A DNA stretch of 40,640 nt from assembly GCA_021847345.1 (NCBI GenBank), contig JAJZTW010000031.1, positions 1 through 40,640 on the forward strand, read 5' to 3'. Source of the DNA: Pseudomonadota bacterium (lineage in GTDB: Bacteria > Pseudomonadota > Gammaproteobacteria > Burkholderiales > Burkholderiaceae_C). This document shows, piece after piece, positions 7,154 to 15,770 of this stretch (the first letter of the stretch is position 1; each line of letters begins with the position of its first letter). A model generated the notes under the pieces. That model had not been told where the DNA came from, made no database searches, and saw nothing but the letters and a program-made list of their open reading frames with translations. The position numbers and the translations under genes are program-made.

Positions 7154-7888
7154 TCAGCGCTGCTCCAGGCAGAGCACCGCGTTGCCGGGGTCCTGCGCCC
7201 GCGTGATGGTGGCCTGGCGGCCCTTGAACCACACCTGCACCTGGCCGTTGGTGTAGCGCGCGCCGTCCGCGGCCACCGTCTGCTCGAGGGTCAGCACGCC
7301 GAATGCCGTGCTCATGGTCACGCTGACGTCGCCGAAACTGGCAAGAAACGACGTGCCGTCGTTGCAGACATAGCGCACGGCTCCCGGCGGCACGGCCGCT
7401 GCGGGAATCGACGCCGGGCTGACCGGCGCGAAGGCCGGTGCCGAGCCGGGCAGCGCCGGGGCCGACGCCGGGGCCGACGCCGGCGCAGGCATCGACGCCG
7501 GAGCCGACGCCGCCGGCAGCGCCGGCAGGCTGGCCGCGCTCGCCGGCGCCAGCGGCTGCACCTCGACTCCCGGTTCGGGTTGCAGCCCCTGGGATTGCGC
7601 GGCCGGAGCCACCGGGGCCGCGGGGGGTGGTGTCGTCGCCGGTGCCGGCGCCGGGGCGCTTGCCGGCGCCGGATGCAGCACGACGATCGGAGCGGGGTTG
7701 TTGAGCGAGACGGTCTCGCATCCGGCGAGCAGCGCCAGCGCGCCGCAGGCGGCCAGCGCCAGCCCGAGCCGCGGCAGCGAGGCCGGCGCACGGCCGGGAG
7801 AGTGCTCGGGGGCTTGACGCTGGAGCGCCGCGCGGGCTTCGCGTTCGGGCGTCGGGTTGAGCGTCGGGATGTGCGTCGAAGGGGGCAT
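7154..7888 (-). CDS. MliC-like lysozyme-inhibitor lipoprotein with Ala/Pro-rich linker
   Basis: This 244-residue lipoprotein has a cytoplasmic N-tail of about 45 residues, then a hydrophobic helix ending in the lipobox LLAGC. A long Ala/Pro/Ser-rich linker follows (about residues 65-165, repeats of the APASAPA type). A C-terminal domain of about 75 residues starts YVCNDGTSFLASFGD and ends NAVLCLEQR, with the two cysteines and the small beta-barrel pattern of the MliC/PliC family, membrane-bound inhibitors of C-type lysozyme. The ATG at 7886-7888 has AAGGAG nine bases upstream. It lies just downstream of mltA on the same strand, a wall-related context. The linker would let the domain reach across the periplasm. 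The N-tail before the signal helix is unusually long. Confidence 0.75.
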   Translation of the reverse strand: MPPSTHIPTLNPTPEREARAALQRQAPEHSPGRAPASLPRLGLALAACGALALLAGCETVSLNNPAPIVVLHPAPASAPAPAPATTPPPAAPVAPAAQSQGLQPEPGVEVQPLAPASAASLPALPAASAPASMPAPASAPASAPALPGSAPAFAPVSPASIPAAAVPPGAVRYVCNDGTSFLASFGDVSVTMSTAFGVLTLEQTVAADGARYTNGQVQVWFKGRQATITRAQDPGNAVLCLEQR

Positions 7889-7969
7889 CGAGGCTGGCTC
7901 CTTGGCGGGACGTATTCGCATTACACCAGATCGTTGCCGGGGGCCGCGCCGAAACCCCCGCCGGCCTGC

Positions 7970-9214
7970 TCAGGGTTGCTGCCTGGGCAGCAGGATCCAC
8001 ATGGCGCCGGGCGACTGCATGCGCCCCGCCGCCTGGCCCGCGGCGTCACCGGTGCCGAAGAACCAGTCAGCTCGCAGTGCGCCGCGGATGGCCCCGCCGA
8101 CGTCCTGCGCGAACACCAGGCGCCGCAGCGGCTGCCCGCCCGAAGTCGTGGACACCCACAGCGGCATGCCCAGCGCGAGCAGGCGCTTGTCCACCGCCAC
8201 GCTGCGCATCGCGGTCAGCGGCACGCCCAGCGCCCCGACCGGGCCGCGCGCCGGGCCGTCGAGCGGCGTGGCGCGAAAGAACACCACGCGGGGATTCGCG
8301 TCGAGCATGTCCTGCACCTGATCCGGGTGCATTTGCGCCCAGGCCCGGATGCTTTGCATGGTCACGGTGCCGCGCAGGTCGCCGCGGTCCAGCAGCCAGC
8401 GGCCCACGGAGCGATAGGGCCATCCGTTGTCTCCGGCGAAGCTCAGGCGCAGCAGCGAGCCGTCGGGCAGGCGCAACAGGCCGGAGCCCTGGACCTGCAG
8501 GAACAGCGCATCGACCGGGCTTTGCAACCAGGCCACCACGTCGTGCGACAGCGCCTGCCGCGCCTGCGCGTCGCGCTGGATCTGCTCGCGGCTCCAGAAG
8601 GGCTCGATGCGCGTGCTGCCGTCGGCCTCGACCACGCGGCGTCCCCGGCGCACCTCGCCGCCGGCGCTGGCGGGCAGGTCGACGAGGTCGGAAGGCGGTC
8701 CCCACAACGGCACCACGTAGGGCCAGCCGCGGGTGGTGGAGCCGGCGAACACGGGTTCGTAGTAGCCGGTCACCAGTCCGCGGTCGTCACCGTCGGGCGC
8801 CAGCAGTCGCCAGGGGCGGAACCATTGCTCGAAGAACGCCCGCTGGGCCGACTTGTCGTCGGCGCGGATCGCCGCCGACGCCGCGCAGGCCCGCGCCAGC
8901 AAGGCCACGTGCGCGTCGCAGTCGCGGCGCCAGGCCTGCCAGAGATCCTGGAAGTCGTCGGACTCCCAGCCCGGCAGTTGGTCGAAGCTGGCCGGGCGCA
9001 GCGGCAGCGAGGTGGCGGCGCTCGCCGCCGCGGCGGGGACAGCGGGTGTCGCCGCCGGCGCCGGGGCCGACGACGCAGCGGGCGCGGAGGCCGGCGGTGC
9101 CGCCGGAGCGATCGGCCGGGGCAGGCTGGCGCATGAGCCCAGCAGCAGCGCCAGCGCCGGAGCGAGGGCCAGGATCCACCGCATGGACAGGCGCGGCAAG
9201 GCGGGGCGGTTCAC
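7970..9214 (-). CDS. mltA: Membrane-bound lytic murein transglycosylase A
   Basis: This 414-residue lipoprotein cleaves peptidoglycan glycan strands to 1,6-anhydromuropeptides at the outer membrane. A signal helix ends in LLLGSC (lipobox), and an Ala/Pro-rich spacer follows. The MltA domain is marked by LVTGYYEPVF, the substrate-groove run FLQVQGSG, and a 3D domain at the end (GMPLWVST, LVFAQDVGGAIRG, DWFFGTGDAAG). The catalytic Asp is in the FAQDVGGAI block. The GTG at 9212-9214 begins five bases after the apaG stop; an ATG at 9182-9184 (404 residues) is an equally possible start. It is co-oriented with apaG, as in other Burkholderiales. Confidence 0.92.
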   Translation of the reverse strand: MNRPALPRLSMRWILALAPALALLLGSCASLPRPIAPAAPPASAPAASSAPAPAATPAVPAAAASAATSLPLRPASFDQLPGWESDDFQDLWQAWRRDCDAHVALLARACAASAAIRADDKSAQRAFFEQWFRPWRLLAPDGDDRGLVTGYYEPVFAGSTTRGWPYVVPLWGPPSDLVDLPASAGGEVRRGRRVVEADGSTRIEPFWSREQIQRDAQARQALSHDVVAWLQSPVDALFLQVQGSGLLRLPDGSLLRLSFAGDNGWPYRSVGRWLLDRGDLRGTVTMQSIRAWAQMHPDQVQDMLDANPRVVFFRATPLDGPARGPVGALGVPLTAMRSVAVDKRLLALGMPLWVSTTSGGQPLRRLVFAQDVGGAIRGALRADWFFGTGDAAGQAAGRMQSPGAMWILLPRQQP

Positions 9215-9218
9215 GCCT

Positions 9219-9596
9219 TCAGTGCAGGGTCACGCCCGGCGGCACGAGTGCGAATTCGGGAATCGCGGCGTCGAACTGCGACCCATCCTCGGCCACGCAG
9301 AGGTAGCTGCCGCGCATGCTGCCACTGGGCGTGGCCAGGCGCGTCCAGCTGGTGTATTCGAAGACTTCGCCCGGGCGCAGCAGCGGCTGCTGCCCGACCA
9401 CTCCCAGCCCCCGCACTTCCTCGGTGCGCCCGGTCTCGTCCATGATCACCCAGTGGCGCGCGATGAGCTGCGCCGGGTGGCGGCCGGTGTTGCGGATGCG
9501 CACGGTGTAGCGGTAGGCCCACAGGCCCTGGTCGGCATCGGACTCGTCCGGCAGGAACGCCGGCTCGACCGTGACGGAAAATTGATACGCATCCAT
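9219..9596 (-). CDS. apaG: ApaG (CorD) protein
   Basis: This 125-residue cytoplasmic protein of the ApaG/DUF525 family has an Ig-like fold linked to Mg/Co tolerance and Ap4A metabolism in enterobacteria; its biochemical role is unsettled. Family landmarks are YRYTVRIRNTG, ARHWVIMDETG, GVVGQQPLLRPGE and SGSMRGSYLC. The ATG at 9594-9596 gives the usual family length; a frame extending to 9623 is rejected because it would run over the -10 box. It is divergent from rpe and is followed within five bases by mltA. Confidence 0.95.
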   Translation of the reverse strand: MDAYQFSVTVEPAFLPDESDADQGLWAYRYTVRIRNTGRHPAQLIARHWVIMDETGRTEEVRGLGVVGQQPLLRPGEVFEYTSWTRLATPSGSMRGSYLCVAEDGSQFDAAIPEFALVPPGVTLH

Positions 9597-9606
9597 GGTG
9601 CCGACG

Positions 9607-9663
9607 ATTGTAGACACAGCCATGTGGATGACGCACCGCCAGCCGGTGCGCCGCTTCTACAAT
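9607..9663. promoter_or_regulatory. Divergent apaG / rpe promoter region
   Basis: TACAAT -10 boxes occur on both strands: minus strand at 9607-9612, 10 bases before the apaG ATG, and plus strand at 9658-9663, 10 bases before the rpe ATG. Such short leaders are common in Burkholderiales. The -35 matches are poor, so the assignment rests on the -10 boxes and their position. Confidence 0.45.
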
Positions 9664-9673
9664 CGGCGCCATC

Positions 9674-10372
9674 ATGAGGAACTACCGAATCGCTCCCAGC
9701 ATCCTGTCCGCCGATTTCGCTCGCCTGGGCGACGAAGTGCGCAGCGTCATCGACGCCGGCGCCGACTTCATCCATTTCGACGTGATGGATAACCACTACG
9801 TGCCCAATCTGACGGTGGGGCCGCTGGTGGCGCAGGCGATCAAGCCGTACTGCAAGCGCGCCGACGGCAGCGCGGTGCCGCTCGACGTACACCTGATGGT
9901 CGAGCCGGTGGACTCGCTGGCGCAGATGTTCGCCAAGGCCGGCGCCGACATCATCAGCTTTCACCCGGAGGCCAGCCGCCACGTCGATCGCACCCTGCAG
10001 CTGATCCGCGACGCGGGTTGCCGCGCCGGGCTGGTGTTCAACCCGGCGTCGAGCCTGGATGTGCTCGACCACGTGATGGACAAGGTCGACCTGGTGCTGA
10101 TCATGAGCGTCAACCCAGGTTTCGGCGGGCAGAGCTTCATTCCCGAGGCGCTGCGCAAGACCGCGCTGGCGCGCCAGCGGCTGGATGCCTGGCGCGAGCG
10201 CAGCGGCCGCGAGGTGCTGCTCGAGGTCGACGGCGGAATCAAGGCCGACAACATCGCCGCGGTGGCCGCAGCCGGAGCCGACACCTTCGTCGCGGGAAGT
10301 GCCATTTTCGGGCAGAAGGACTACCGCGGTGTGATCGACTCCATGCGCGCCGAGCTGGCGCGCGTGGCCTGA
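9674..10372 (+). CDS. rpe: Ribulose-phosphate 3-epimerase
   Basis: This 232-residue TIM-barrel enzyme interconverts D-ribulose 5-phosphate and D-xylulose 5-phosphate (pentose phosphate and Calvin cycles). The signature strands are [14 protein letters not shown] at the N-terminus, [32 protein letters not shown] (phosphate and metal site) and LEVDGGIK. The active-site Asp/His residues lie within these runs. Length is normal. The gene is the first of rpe-gph, with a 10-base gap to gph, and is divergent from apaG. Confidence 0.97.
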   Translation: MRNYRIAPSILSADFARLGDEVRSVIDAGADFIHFDVMDNHYVPNLTVGPLVAQAIKPYCKRADGSAVPLDVHLMVEPVDSLAQMFAKAGADIISFHPEASRHVDRTLQLIRDAGCRAGLVFNPASSLDVLDHVMDKVDLVLIMSVNPGFGGQSFIPEALRKTALARQRLDAWRERSGREVLLEVDGGIKADNIAAVAAAGADTFVAGSAIFGQKDYRGVIDSMRAELARVA

Positions 10373-10382
10373 AGGCGCCGCG

Positions 10383-11069
10383 GTGCCGGCGCTGCTGCAG
10401 GGCGTGCCGCTGAGCGCGGCCATCGTCGACCTCGACGGCACGATGGTCGACACGCTGGGCGACTTCCTCGCCGCGCTGCGCGGCATGCTGCGCGAGCTCG
10501 GGCTGGGCGACGTCACCCCCGAACAGGTCGCGCAACGCGTGGGCAAGGGCTCGGAACACCTGATCGCGCAGGTCCTGCTGCTGCACCTGCCGCCCGCGCA
10601 GGCCGACGCGCTGCACCCGCGCGCGCTGGCTCTCTACCAGGAGCAATACGCACGCATCAACGGCTCGCATGCGAACGTGTTCCCGGGAGTGGCCCAGGGC
10701 TTGCAGCGCCTGCGCGAAGCCGGGCTGCGCCTGGCCTGCGTCACCAACAAGCCGGGGGTGCATGCACGCGAGCTGCTGGCGCGCAAGAACCTGCTGGGTT
10801 ACTTCTCCGAGGTCGCCGGCGGCGATGCCTTCGCGCGCAAGAAGCCCGACCCGCTGCCCTTGCTGCGCACCTGCGACGCGCTGGGCGTGGCCCCCGCGCG
10901 GACCCTGATGATCGGGGATTCGCAAAACGACGCGGCAGCGGCCGAGGCGGCCGGCTGCCCGGCCGCGCTCGCCACCTACGGCTACAACCACGGCGAGCCG
11001 ATCCAGGCCAGCCGCGCGCTGGTCTTTTTCGACCGCCTCGACGAACTGCCCCTGCAACCCGGCGCCTGA
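10383..11069 (+). CDS. gph: Phosphoglycolate phosphatase
   Basis: This 228-residue HAD-superfamily enzyme hydrolyses 2-phosphoglycolate to glycolate, salvaging the product of RuBisCO oxygenation or DNA repair. HAD motif I is VDLDGTMVDT (nucleophile Asp), motif II lies at VTNKPG, motif III Lys at KKPDPLP, and motif IV at MIGDSQNDAAAA. An alpha-helical cap is inserted after motif I. The start is GTG at 10383, 10 bases after the rpe stop. The rpe-gph(cbbZ) pairing is classical in Burkholderiales, where trpE usually follows directly. Confidence 0.93.
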   Translation: MPALLQGVPLSAAIVDLDGTMVDTLGDFLAALRGMLRELGLGDVTPEQVAQRVGKGSEHLIAQVLLLHLPPAQADALHPRALALYQEQYARINGSHANVFPGVAQGLQRLREAGLRLACVTNKPGVHARELLARKNLLGYFSEVAGGDAFARKKPDPLPLLRTCDALGVAPARTLMIGDSQNDAAAAEAAGCPAALATYGYNHGEPIQASRALVFFDRLDELPLQPGA

Positions 11070-11109
11070 GGGAGCGCGGCGGGGCCGGGCGGCGTCGCGC
11101 GACCCGGGG

Positions 11110-11706
11110 TCAGCGTGCAGTCTCGCCCAGCAGCCCGCGCTTGAGCCCCGAATCGGCCGGGTGCGGGCCCAGCCAGACGCGCAGCAGGGCGTCGAACAGC
11201 CCCGGCGTGTCGAAGGATTGACCCAGGGGCTTGCCGTCGACCACGATGGCCATGCCGCCATCGGCCAGGCCGCGCAACTCGATGACCTGGCCGCTGCGCA
11301 GTTCGCGCTGGCCGGCGAGCAGTTCACGCAGTCGCGTCAGCGACGGCGCCAGTTGTTCGGCGAGCGCCTTGGACACGTTGTCGCGCAGGCCGGAGTCGAG
11401 CTTGTCGGCCATCTCCCGGCCGCTGACGTCGCGCAGCATGACCAGGCGCATCAGCTTGGGGCCGGCCATGGACAACGCGGCGCTCGCTGCATGCGCCGGC
11501 CGCGGCAGGTACAGGCCCGCGACGTACACCTTGAAGAACAGCACGCTGCGCGTGCCGGCGCCATTGAGCGTCAAGGTCTGCTCGCCGACTCGTTCGCTGG
11601 GTGGAACCTGCACGCCGTGCAGCTGCAGGGCCGACGCCGCGAGCGGCCAGGCGCAGGCCAGCAGTGCGAGGGCCGGCCGACGCAGCGCGGATCGAAACCA
11701 TGACAT
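11110..11706 (-). CDS. Exported chalcone-isomerase-like protein
   Basis: This 198-residue protein has a signal peptide (RRPALALLACAWPLAASA) and a chalcone isomerase-like domain: GAGTRSVLFFKVYVAGLYLP, then MLRDVSGREM and GQVIELRG. Bacterial members are periplasmic and of unknown function; the flavonoid-type reaction is not implied. The ATG at 11704-11706 is preceded by GAGGAG at good spacing, while a frame running on to 11889 has no support. It sits on the opposite strand between gph and trpE, converging with gph, and so breaks the usual gph-trpE order. Confidence 0.85.
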   Translation of the reverse strand: MSWFRSALRRPALALLACAWPLAASALQLHGVQVPPSERVGEQTLTLNGAGTRSVLFFKVYVAGLYLPRPAHAASAALSMAGPKLMRLVMLRDVSGREMADKLDSGLRDNVSKALAEQLAPSLTRLRELLAGQRELRSGQVIELRGLADGGMAIVVDGKPLGQSFDTPGLFDALLRVWLGPHPADSGLKRGLLGETAR

Positions 11707-11887
11707 GGGGGTTCTCCTCGAGGACAGGCGCGGCCGGGCGACGCGCGGCCATGACGCCCGGTCAAGCATAAGCGAACGCTCGTTCACCCCGGCGTCGACG
11801 CTGGCTACGGCGACTGCCGGCCGATGGCATTTGCTACAGTGGTCGATGCCTGCCGTGGGACGCCGCGGCTTTCGTGTGCTGCCCACC

Positions 11888-13384
11888 ATGACCGAATCCG
11901 AATTCCAAGCCCTGGCCGACGCCGGCTACAACCGCATCGCGCTGGTTTCGCAGGCCTTCGCCGACCTCGACACGCCGCTGTCGCTGTACCTCAAGCTCAG
12001 CGACGGAGGGACGGCGCGCAACACCTTCCTGCTCGAATCCGTGGTGGGCGGCGAGCGCTTTGGGCGCTACTCGTTCATCGGCCTGGCAGCGCATACCGAA
12101 CTGCGGGTCAAGGACGGCGTCACGCGCGTGCTGCGCGACGGTGTCGAGGTCGAGCGCTCGGAGCAGGCGCCGCTGGCGTTCATCGAGGCCTGGCGTGCGC
12201 GGTTCAAGGTCGCGCTGCCGCAGGGCATGCCGCGCTTCTGCGGCGGCCTGGCCGGCTATTTCGGCTACGACTCGGTTCGCTACATGGAGCCGCGCCTGCA
12301 GGAGTCCGCGCGGCGCCACCCCTTGCCCGATCCGCTCGACATGCCCGACATCCTGCTGCTGCAGAGCGAGGAGCTGGCGGTGATCGACAACCTCGCGGGT
12401 CGCCTGAGCTTCATCGTCTACGCCGACCCGGCGCAGCCCGATGCCTTCGCGCGCGCCAACCGACGCCTGCGCGAACTGCACGACAGCCTGCGCGTCAGCG
12501 TGGCGCCGCCGGCCATGCCGCCGGCCGAGGTGACCTCCGTCGAGCACGAGTTCGAGCACGCCGACTACCTGCGCGCCGTGCATCGTGCCAAGGAGCTGAT
12601 CGCCGCGGGCGATTTCATGCAGGTGCAGGTCGGGCAGCGCCTGCGCAAGCGCTTCGAGCAGTCGCCGCTGTCGCTGTACCGAGCGCTGCGCTCGCTCAAT
12701 CCGTCCCCGTACATGTATCTGTACAACTTCGGGGATTTCCAGGTCGTCGGTTCCTCTCCGGAGATCCTGGTGCGTCAGGAGGCCACTGCCGACGGGCGCA
12801 AGGTCACGATCCGGCCGCTGGCAGGAACCCGACCGCGCGGCGACACCGACGAGGCCGACCTGCGCAACGAGCGCGAACTGCTGGCCGATCCGAAGGAGCG
12901 GGCCGAGCACCTGATGCTCATCGACCTGGCTCGCAACGACCTCGGGCGCATCGCGCGCATCGGCAGCGTCAAGGTCACCGAGGCCTTCGCCATCGAGCGC
13001 TACTCGCATGTCATGCATATCGTCAGCAACGTCGAGGGCCTGTTGCGCGACGGCCTGGGTGCGCTGGACGTGCTGCGCGCCACCTTCCCGGCGGGCACGC
13101 TGTCGGGGGCGCCGAAGATCCGCGCCATGGAAGTCATCGACGAGCTCGAGCCGACGCGGCGCGGCCTGTACGGCGGCGCCGTCGGGTACTGGAGCTTCGC
13201 CGGCGACATGGACCTGGCCATCGCCATCCGCACCGGCATCGTGAAGTCCGGTTGGCTGTACGTGCAGGCAGCCGCCGGCGTGGTCGCCGACTCGGTTCCC
13301 GAGATGGAGTGGCGCGAGACCGAGGCCAAGGCCCGCGCGTTGCTGCGCGCCGCCGAGCAGGTGCAGCAGGGCTTCGACGCCTGA
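11888..13384 (+). CDS. trpE: Anthranilate synthase component I
   Basis: This 498-residue enzyme makes anthranilate from chorismate and ammonia or glutamine, the first step of tryptophan synthesis. The N-terminal feedback site has LLESVVGGERFGRYSFIG (Trp-binding LLES). The chorismate-binding domain has FMQVQVGQRL, the run FQVVGSSPEILVR, RPLAGTRPRG, HLMLIDLARNDLGR and FPAGTLSGAPK. The ATG at 11888 is the family start. No trpG, trpD or trpC follows; the next gene is a DMT-type transporter 22 bases later. The glutaminase subunit must be encoded elsewhere, or further downstream genes were displaced. Confidence 0.96.
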   Translation: MTESEFQALADAGYNRIALVSQAFADLDTPLSLYLKLSDGGTARNTFLLESVVGGERFGRYSFIGLAAHTELRVKDGVTRVLRDGVEVERSEQAPLAFIEAWRARFKVALPQGMPRFCGGLAGYFGYDSVRYMEPRLQESARRHPLPDPLDMPDILLLQSEELAVIDNLAGRLSFIVYADPAQPDAFARANRRLRELHDSLRVSVAPPAMPPAEVTSVEHEFEHADYLRAVHRAKELIAAGDFMQVQVGQRLRKRFEQSPLSLYRALRSLNPSPYMYLYNFGDFQVVGSSPEILVRQEATADGRKVTIRPLAGTRPRGDTDEADLRNERELLADPKERAEHLMLIDLARNDLGRIARIGSVKVTEAFAIERYSHVMHIVSNVEGLLRDGLGALDVLRATFPAGTLSGAPKIRAMEVIDELEPTRRGLYGGAVGYWSFAGDMDLAIAIRTGIVKSGWLYVQAAAGVVADSVPEMEWRETEAKARALLRAAEQVQQGFDA

Positions 13385-13406
13385 GCGTCGTTCGCGCCGC
13401 GCGGCG

Positions 13407-14252
13407 ATGCCCGGCAACCCGTGGTACGGCACGCGCGGCGAACTCGCCGGCGCCGTGCTGTGGAGCGTGCAGCCGGTCGCCGTGGCGATCGCGGCGGCAG
13501 GTGTGCCACCGCTGCTGCAGGCCACGCTGACCACCAGCGCTTCGCTGCTGCTGGTCTGGTTGTGGACCCGCTGGCGCGACGTCGCCGTGTTCGCGCAGGA
13601 CGCGACGCTGTCGCCGGGCGTGCGCCTGGGGCTGCTGTACAGTGCCCGGCTGGCCTTGCTGTACCTGGCCGCGGCACGGCTCGGCGCCGCCGGCGCGGTC
13701 GAGTGCATGGTCGCGGTGCTGCTGCTGTTGCCGGCGGCTGTGCGCCGGACTCCCGCGAGGCCCTTCGCGGCCGTGCCCGCAGCCCTGGCCCTGCTCGTCG
13801 TCGCCCCGCTGCTCGATCCCTGGGGGCTGCTGCTGGCCGCATCGTCGGCGCTGGCCTGGGCAGGCCTCGAGTGGGCGGTGCGCGATTCCCGCCTGGCGCA
13901 GTGCGGCGGCGAGAAACTGGTGTTCTATCAGCTCATCGGCGCGGCCGTGACCCTGCCCGTGGTGTCGGTCGTGGCCGGGGAGAACTGGCTGGTCGACGCG
14001 TCGTCCACGGCCTGGTGGGCGCTCGCCGCCCAGGTCGGTGCCTGCGTGCTCGCGTCGGCACTGCTGTGGATCGCCCCCGAGGCCGCGCAGCGCGGGCAGC
14101 GCCTGCCGGCCCTGCTGGCCGTGGCGCCATCGGCCACGCTGCTGCTGCAGGGAGCTTCGGCGAACTGGCCGACACCGCCGTACTGGGTCGCCGCCGCGCT
14201 GCTGCTGGCCGCCGCGCGTTGGCCGCCGCGCGCGCTCACGGCCGCGGAATGA
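13407..14252 (+). CDS. DMT/EamA-like membrane transporter
   Basis: This 281-residue, very hydrophobic protein has about nine or ten predicted helices. The first half begins ELAGAVLWSVQPVAVAIAAAG and the second carries LLLAASSALAWAGLEWAVR, the two-repeat layout of drug/metabolite transporters. No substrate can be assigned. Placement 22 bases after trpE suggests cotranscription, and some family members export amino acids, but that link is speculative. The 3' end overlaps the convergent methyltransferase gene by 17 bases. Confidence 0.65.
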   Translation: MPGNPWYGTRGELAGAVLWSVQPVAVAIAAAGVPPLLQATLTTSASLLLVWLWTRWRDVAVFAQDATLSPGVRLGLLYSARLALLYLAAARLGAAGAVECMVAVLLLLPAAVRRTPARPFAAVPAALALLVVAPLLDPWGLLLAASSALAWAGLEWAVRDSRLAQCGGEKLVFYQLIGAAVTLPVVSVVAGENWLVDASSTAWWALAAQVGACVLASALLWIAPEAAQRGQRLPALLAVAPSATLLLQGASANWPTPPYWVAAALLLAAARWPPRALTAAE

Positions 14253-14673
14253 ATTTCCAGGTGCGCGCGCGGTAGGCCGCGTATTCGGGCCAGCGCTGCA
14301 GCAGCAGCCGCTCCTCGAGCTCCGACTTGCCGTGCAGCACCAGCAGCAGGAGCAGCCAGCAGGTCATTCGCGCCGCGTCGGGGCTCGACGCCACCAGCGC
14401 GCCCATGGCCAGCAGCAGCGCGCTGTACATGGGATGGCGCATGCGCCGGTAGGGGCCACCGACGACCAGCCTCGCGCCGTCGCGCGGCTCGGGGCGGATG
14501 TTGAAGTTTCCGGGGCGGTTCCAGGCCATCACCCAGGCTCCCAGCGCGAGGGCCGCCGCCGCGCACAGCACCGTCCACGGCGTGAAGCGCCAGTGCGCGG
14601 GCCAGGCCAGCATCAGTGCCACCAGCGTGAACTGGGCCAGCACCCACAGACGCGAGCGCAGCCCGAGGCTCAC
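14236..14673 (-). CDS. Isoprenylcysteine/phospholipid methyltransferase-like membrane protein
   Basis: This 145-residue protein has about four hydrophobic helices and the C-terminal signature of the ICMT/PEMT-type family: GPYRRMRHPMYSALLL, then LEERLLLQRWPEYAAY. These histidine, proline and glutamate residues form the SAM and substrate site of the family. The methyl acceptor in bacteria is generally unknown. The GTG start at 14671-14673 overlaps the TGA of the upstream MaoC gene (GTGA), indicating coupled translation. The 3' end overlaps the DMT transporter gene on the other strand. Confidence 0.8.
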   Translation of the reverse strand: MSLGLRSRLWVLAQFTLVALMLAWPAHWRFTPWTVLCAAAALALGAWVMAWNRPGNFNIRPEPRDGARLVVGGPYRRMRHPMYSALLLAMGALVASSPDAARMTCWLLLLLVLHGKSELEERLLLQRWPEYAAYRARTWKFIPRP

Positions 14674-15158
14674 GGCGAGCCCTGCGCGTGCTGCGGGCGC
14701 AGTCCGAACATGGCCCAGCCGACCATTCGCAAGACCTGCTCGTCGTGCTGGTTGTGCAATTCCCAGGCGCAACGCACCAGCCCCACGCCGGGGCGGCTGC
14801 GCATCAGGCGCGCCTCGAGCACGGTCATGCGCAGGTGCAGCGTGTCGCCGGGGCGCACCGGCTTGAGCCAGCGCACCTCGTCCAGGCCCGGTGAACCCAG
14901 ACTGCTGCTGCGCAACAGGTAGCTGTCGCACATCATGCGCATGCACATCGCGCAGGTGTGCCATCCGCTGGCGCTGAGACCGCCGAACAGCGAGGCTTCG
15001 CCGGCTTCGTCGTCGAGATGGAAGGGCTGCGGGTCGAACTCGGTGGCGAAGGCGACGATCTCGTCGCGCCCGACCTGGTGCGTGCCGCAGTCGACGACCT
15101 GGCCGGCCGGGAAATCCTCCCAGTACAGGCGTCGCGGCGCTTCGATGGTTGCTTGCAT
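14670..15158 (-). CDS. MaoC-family (R)-specific hydratase/dehydratase
   Basis: This 162-residue protein has the hot-dog fold with the MaoC pattern: FDPQPFHLDDEAG followed by FGGLSASGWHT, and later VRPGDTLHLRMTVLEAR. Members hydrate enoyl-CoA or related thioesters. The catalytic Asp/His positions fall in the first motif, with the conserved Asn of NPxH replaced by DPQPFH, a common variant. The ATG at 15156-15158 is adopted, since longer upstream frames lack family sequence. It is coupled to the ICMT-like gene by GTGA overlap and divergent from the DUF3579 gene. Confidence 0.85.
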   Translation of the reverse strand: MQATIEAPRRLYWEDFPAGQVVDCGTHQVGRDEIVAFATEFDPQPFHLDDEAGEASLFGGLSASGWHTCAMCMRMMCDSYLLRSSSLGSPGLDEVRWLKPVRPGDTLHLRMTVLEARLMRSRPGVGLVRCAWELHNQHDEQVLRMVGWAMFGLRPQHAQGSP

Positions 15159-15289
15159 GCAACGATGGTAGCCGCCGGCGCGCGATCGCCCCGGGGATTG
15201 CCTCGTATCACGTCGTATCCGGGTTTGCCAGGATTGGCCGGCGCGGCGCACAATATCAGTTGGACACAATCCTTCGTGCAGGCCCATCC

Positions 15290-15739
15290 ATGCCCGACCC
15301 AGCCGACTCATCGGCCCAAGAGCAGGCCCAGCAGCACGCCCAGCAGCACGCCGTGCAACAGGCCGTGCGGCGGGCGCTGAACCGCGATCTCCAGCCCGGC
15401 GAGATCCTGCTGCTGGGTCGTACGCACGAGGGTCGTGCATTCCGCCCCAGCGACTGGGCCGAGCGCCTCGCCGGCGTGATGTCACGCTTCCGGCCGGTGG
15501 GAGCCGGGCACTCCGAAGGGCACCTTTGCTATTCACCGCTGTGCATGCCCACGCTGGTCGACGGCGTGCGCGCAGTGGTCGTCAGCCGCGAGCTGGCTGA
15601 CGTCGAGCCGATGGCCTACGACTTCGTGCTGCGCTTCGCGCGCGACAACAATCTCGAGACCGTCGAGGCCTGCATGCTCGAGATCGACGCTCCCGGCGGC
15701 GCGCCGGGAGTCAGCGCGTCCAGGCGCCAGGTCGCCTGA
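15290..15739 (+). CDS. DUF3579 family protein
   Basis: This 149-residue protein is typical of betaproteobacteria. A Gln/Ala-rich head (QEQAQQHAQQHA) precedes the conserved core EILLLGRTHEGRAFRPSDWAERLAGVMS, cut here to FRPSDWAERLAGVMS, with CMPTLVDGVRAVVV and the run EPMAYDFVLRFARDNNL. The function is unknown. The ATG at 15290 gives the family start; an upstream frame reaching 15149 lacks conservation. It is divergent from the MaoC gene. Confidence 0.85.
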   Translation: MPDPADSSAQEQAQQHAQQHAVQQAVRRALNRDLQPGEILLLGRTHEGRAFRPSDWAERLAGVMSRFRPVGAGHSEGHLCYSPLCMPTLVDGVRAVVVSRELADVEPMAYDFVLRFARDNNLETVEACMLEIDAPGGAPGVSASRRQVA

Positions 15740-15743
15740 AGGC

Positions 15744-15761
15744 GCCCGGCGAAGGCCGGGC
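15744..15761. terminator. Hairpin between convergent genes
   Basis: GCCCGGC-gaag-GCCGGGC forms a perfect 7-bp stem with a 4-base loop. It lies between the DUF3579 gene and the last gene of the uptake operon, which converge here. There is no T-run on either side, so it may mark a Rho-assisted end or protect a 3' end. Confidence 0.45.
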
Positions 15762-15770
15762 ACCGCGGGG

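Noticed and set aside
3100..7206. 1368-codon plus-strand frame opposite the indolepyruvate oxidoreductase
   Set aside because: It is an antisense shadow typical of GC-rich codon use; it has no domain pattern, while the minus strand has clear enzyme motifs.
7438..7704. Possible CRISPR-like or tandem repeat array in the Ala/Pro-coding region
   Set aside because: The repetitiveness follows from Ala/Pro/Ser codons of the lipoprotein linker; there are no uniform spacers.
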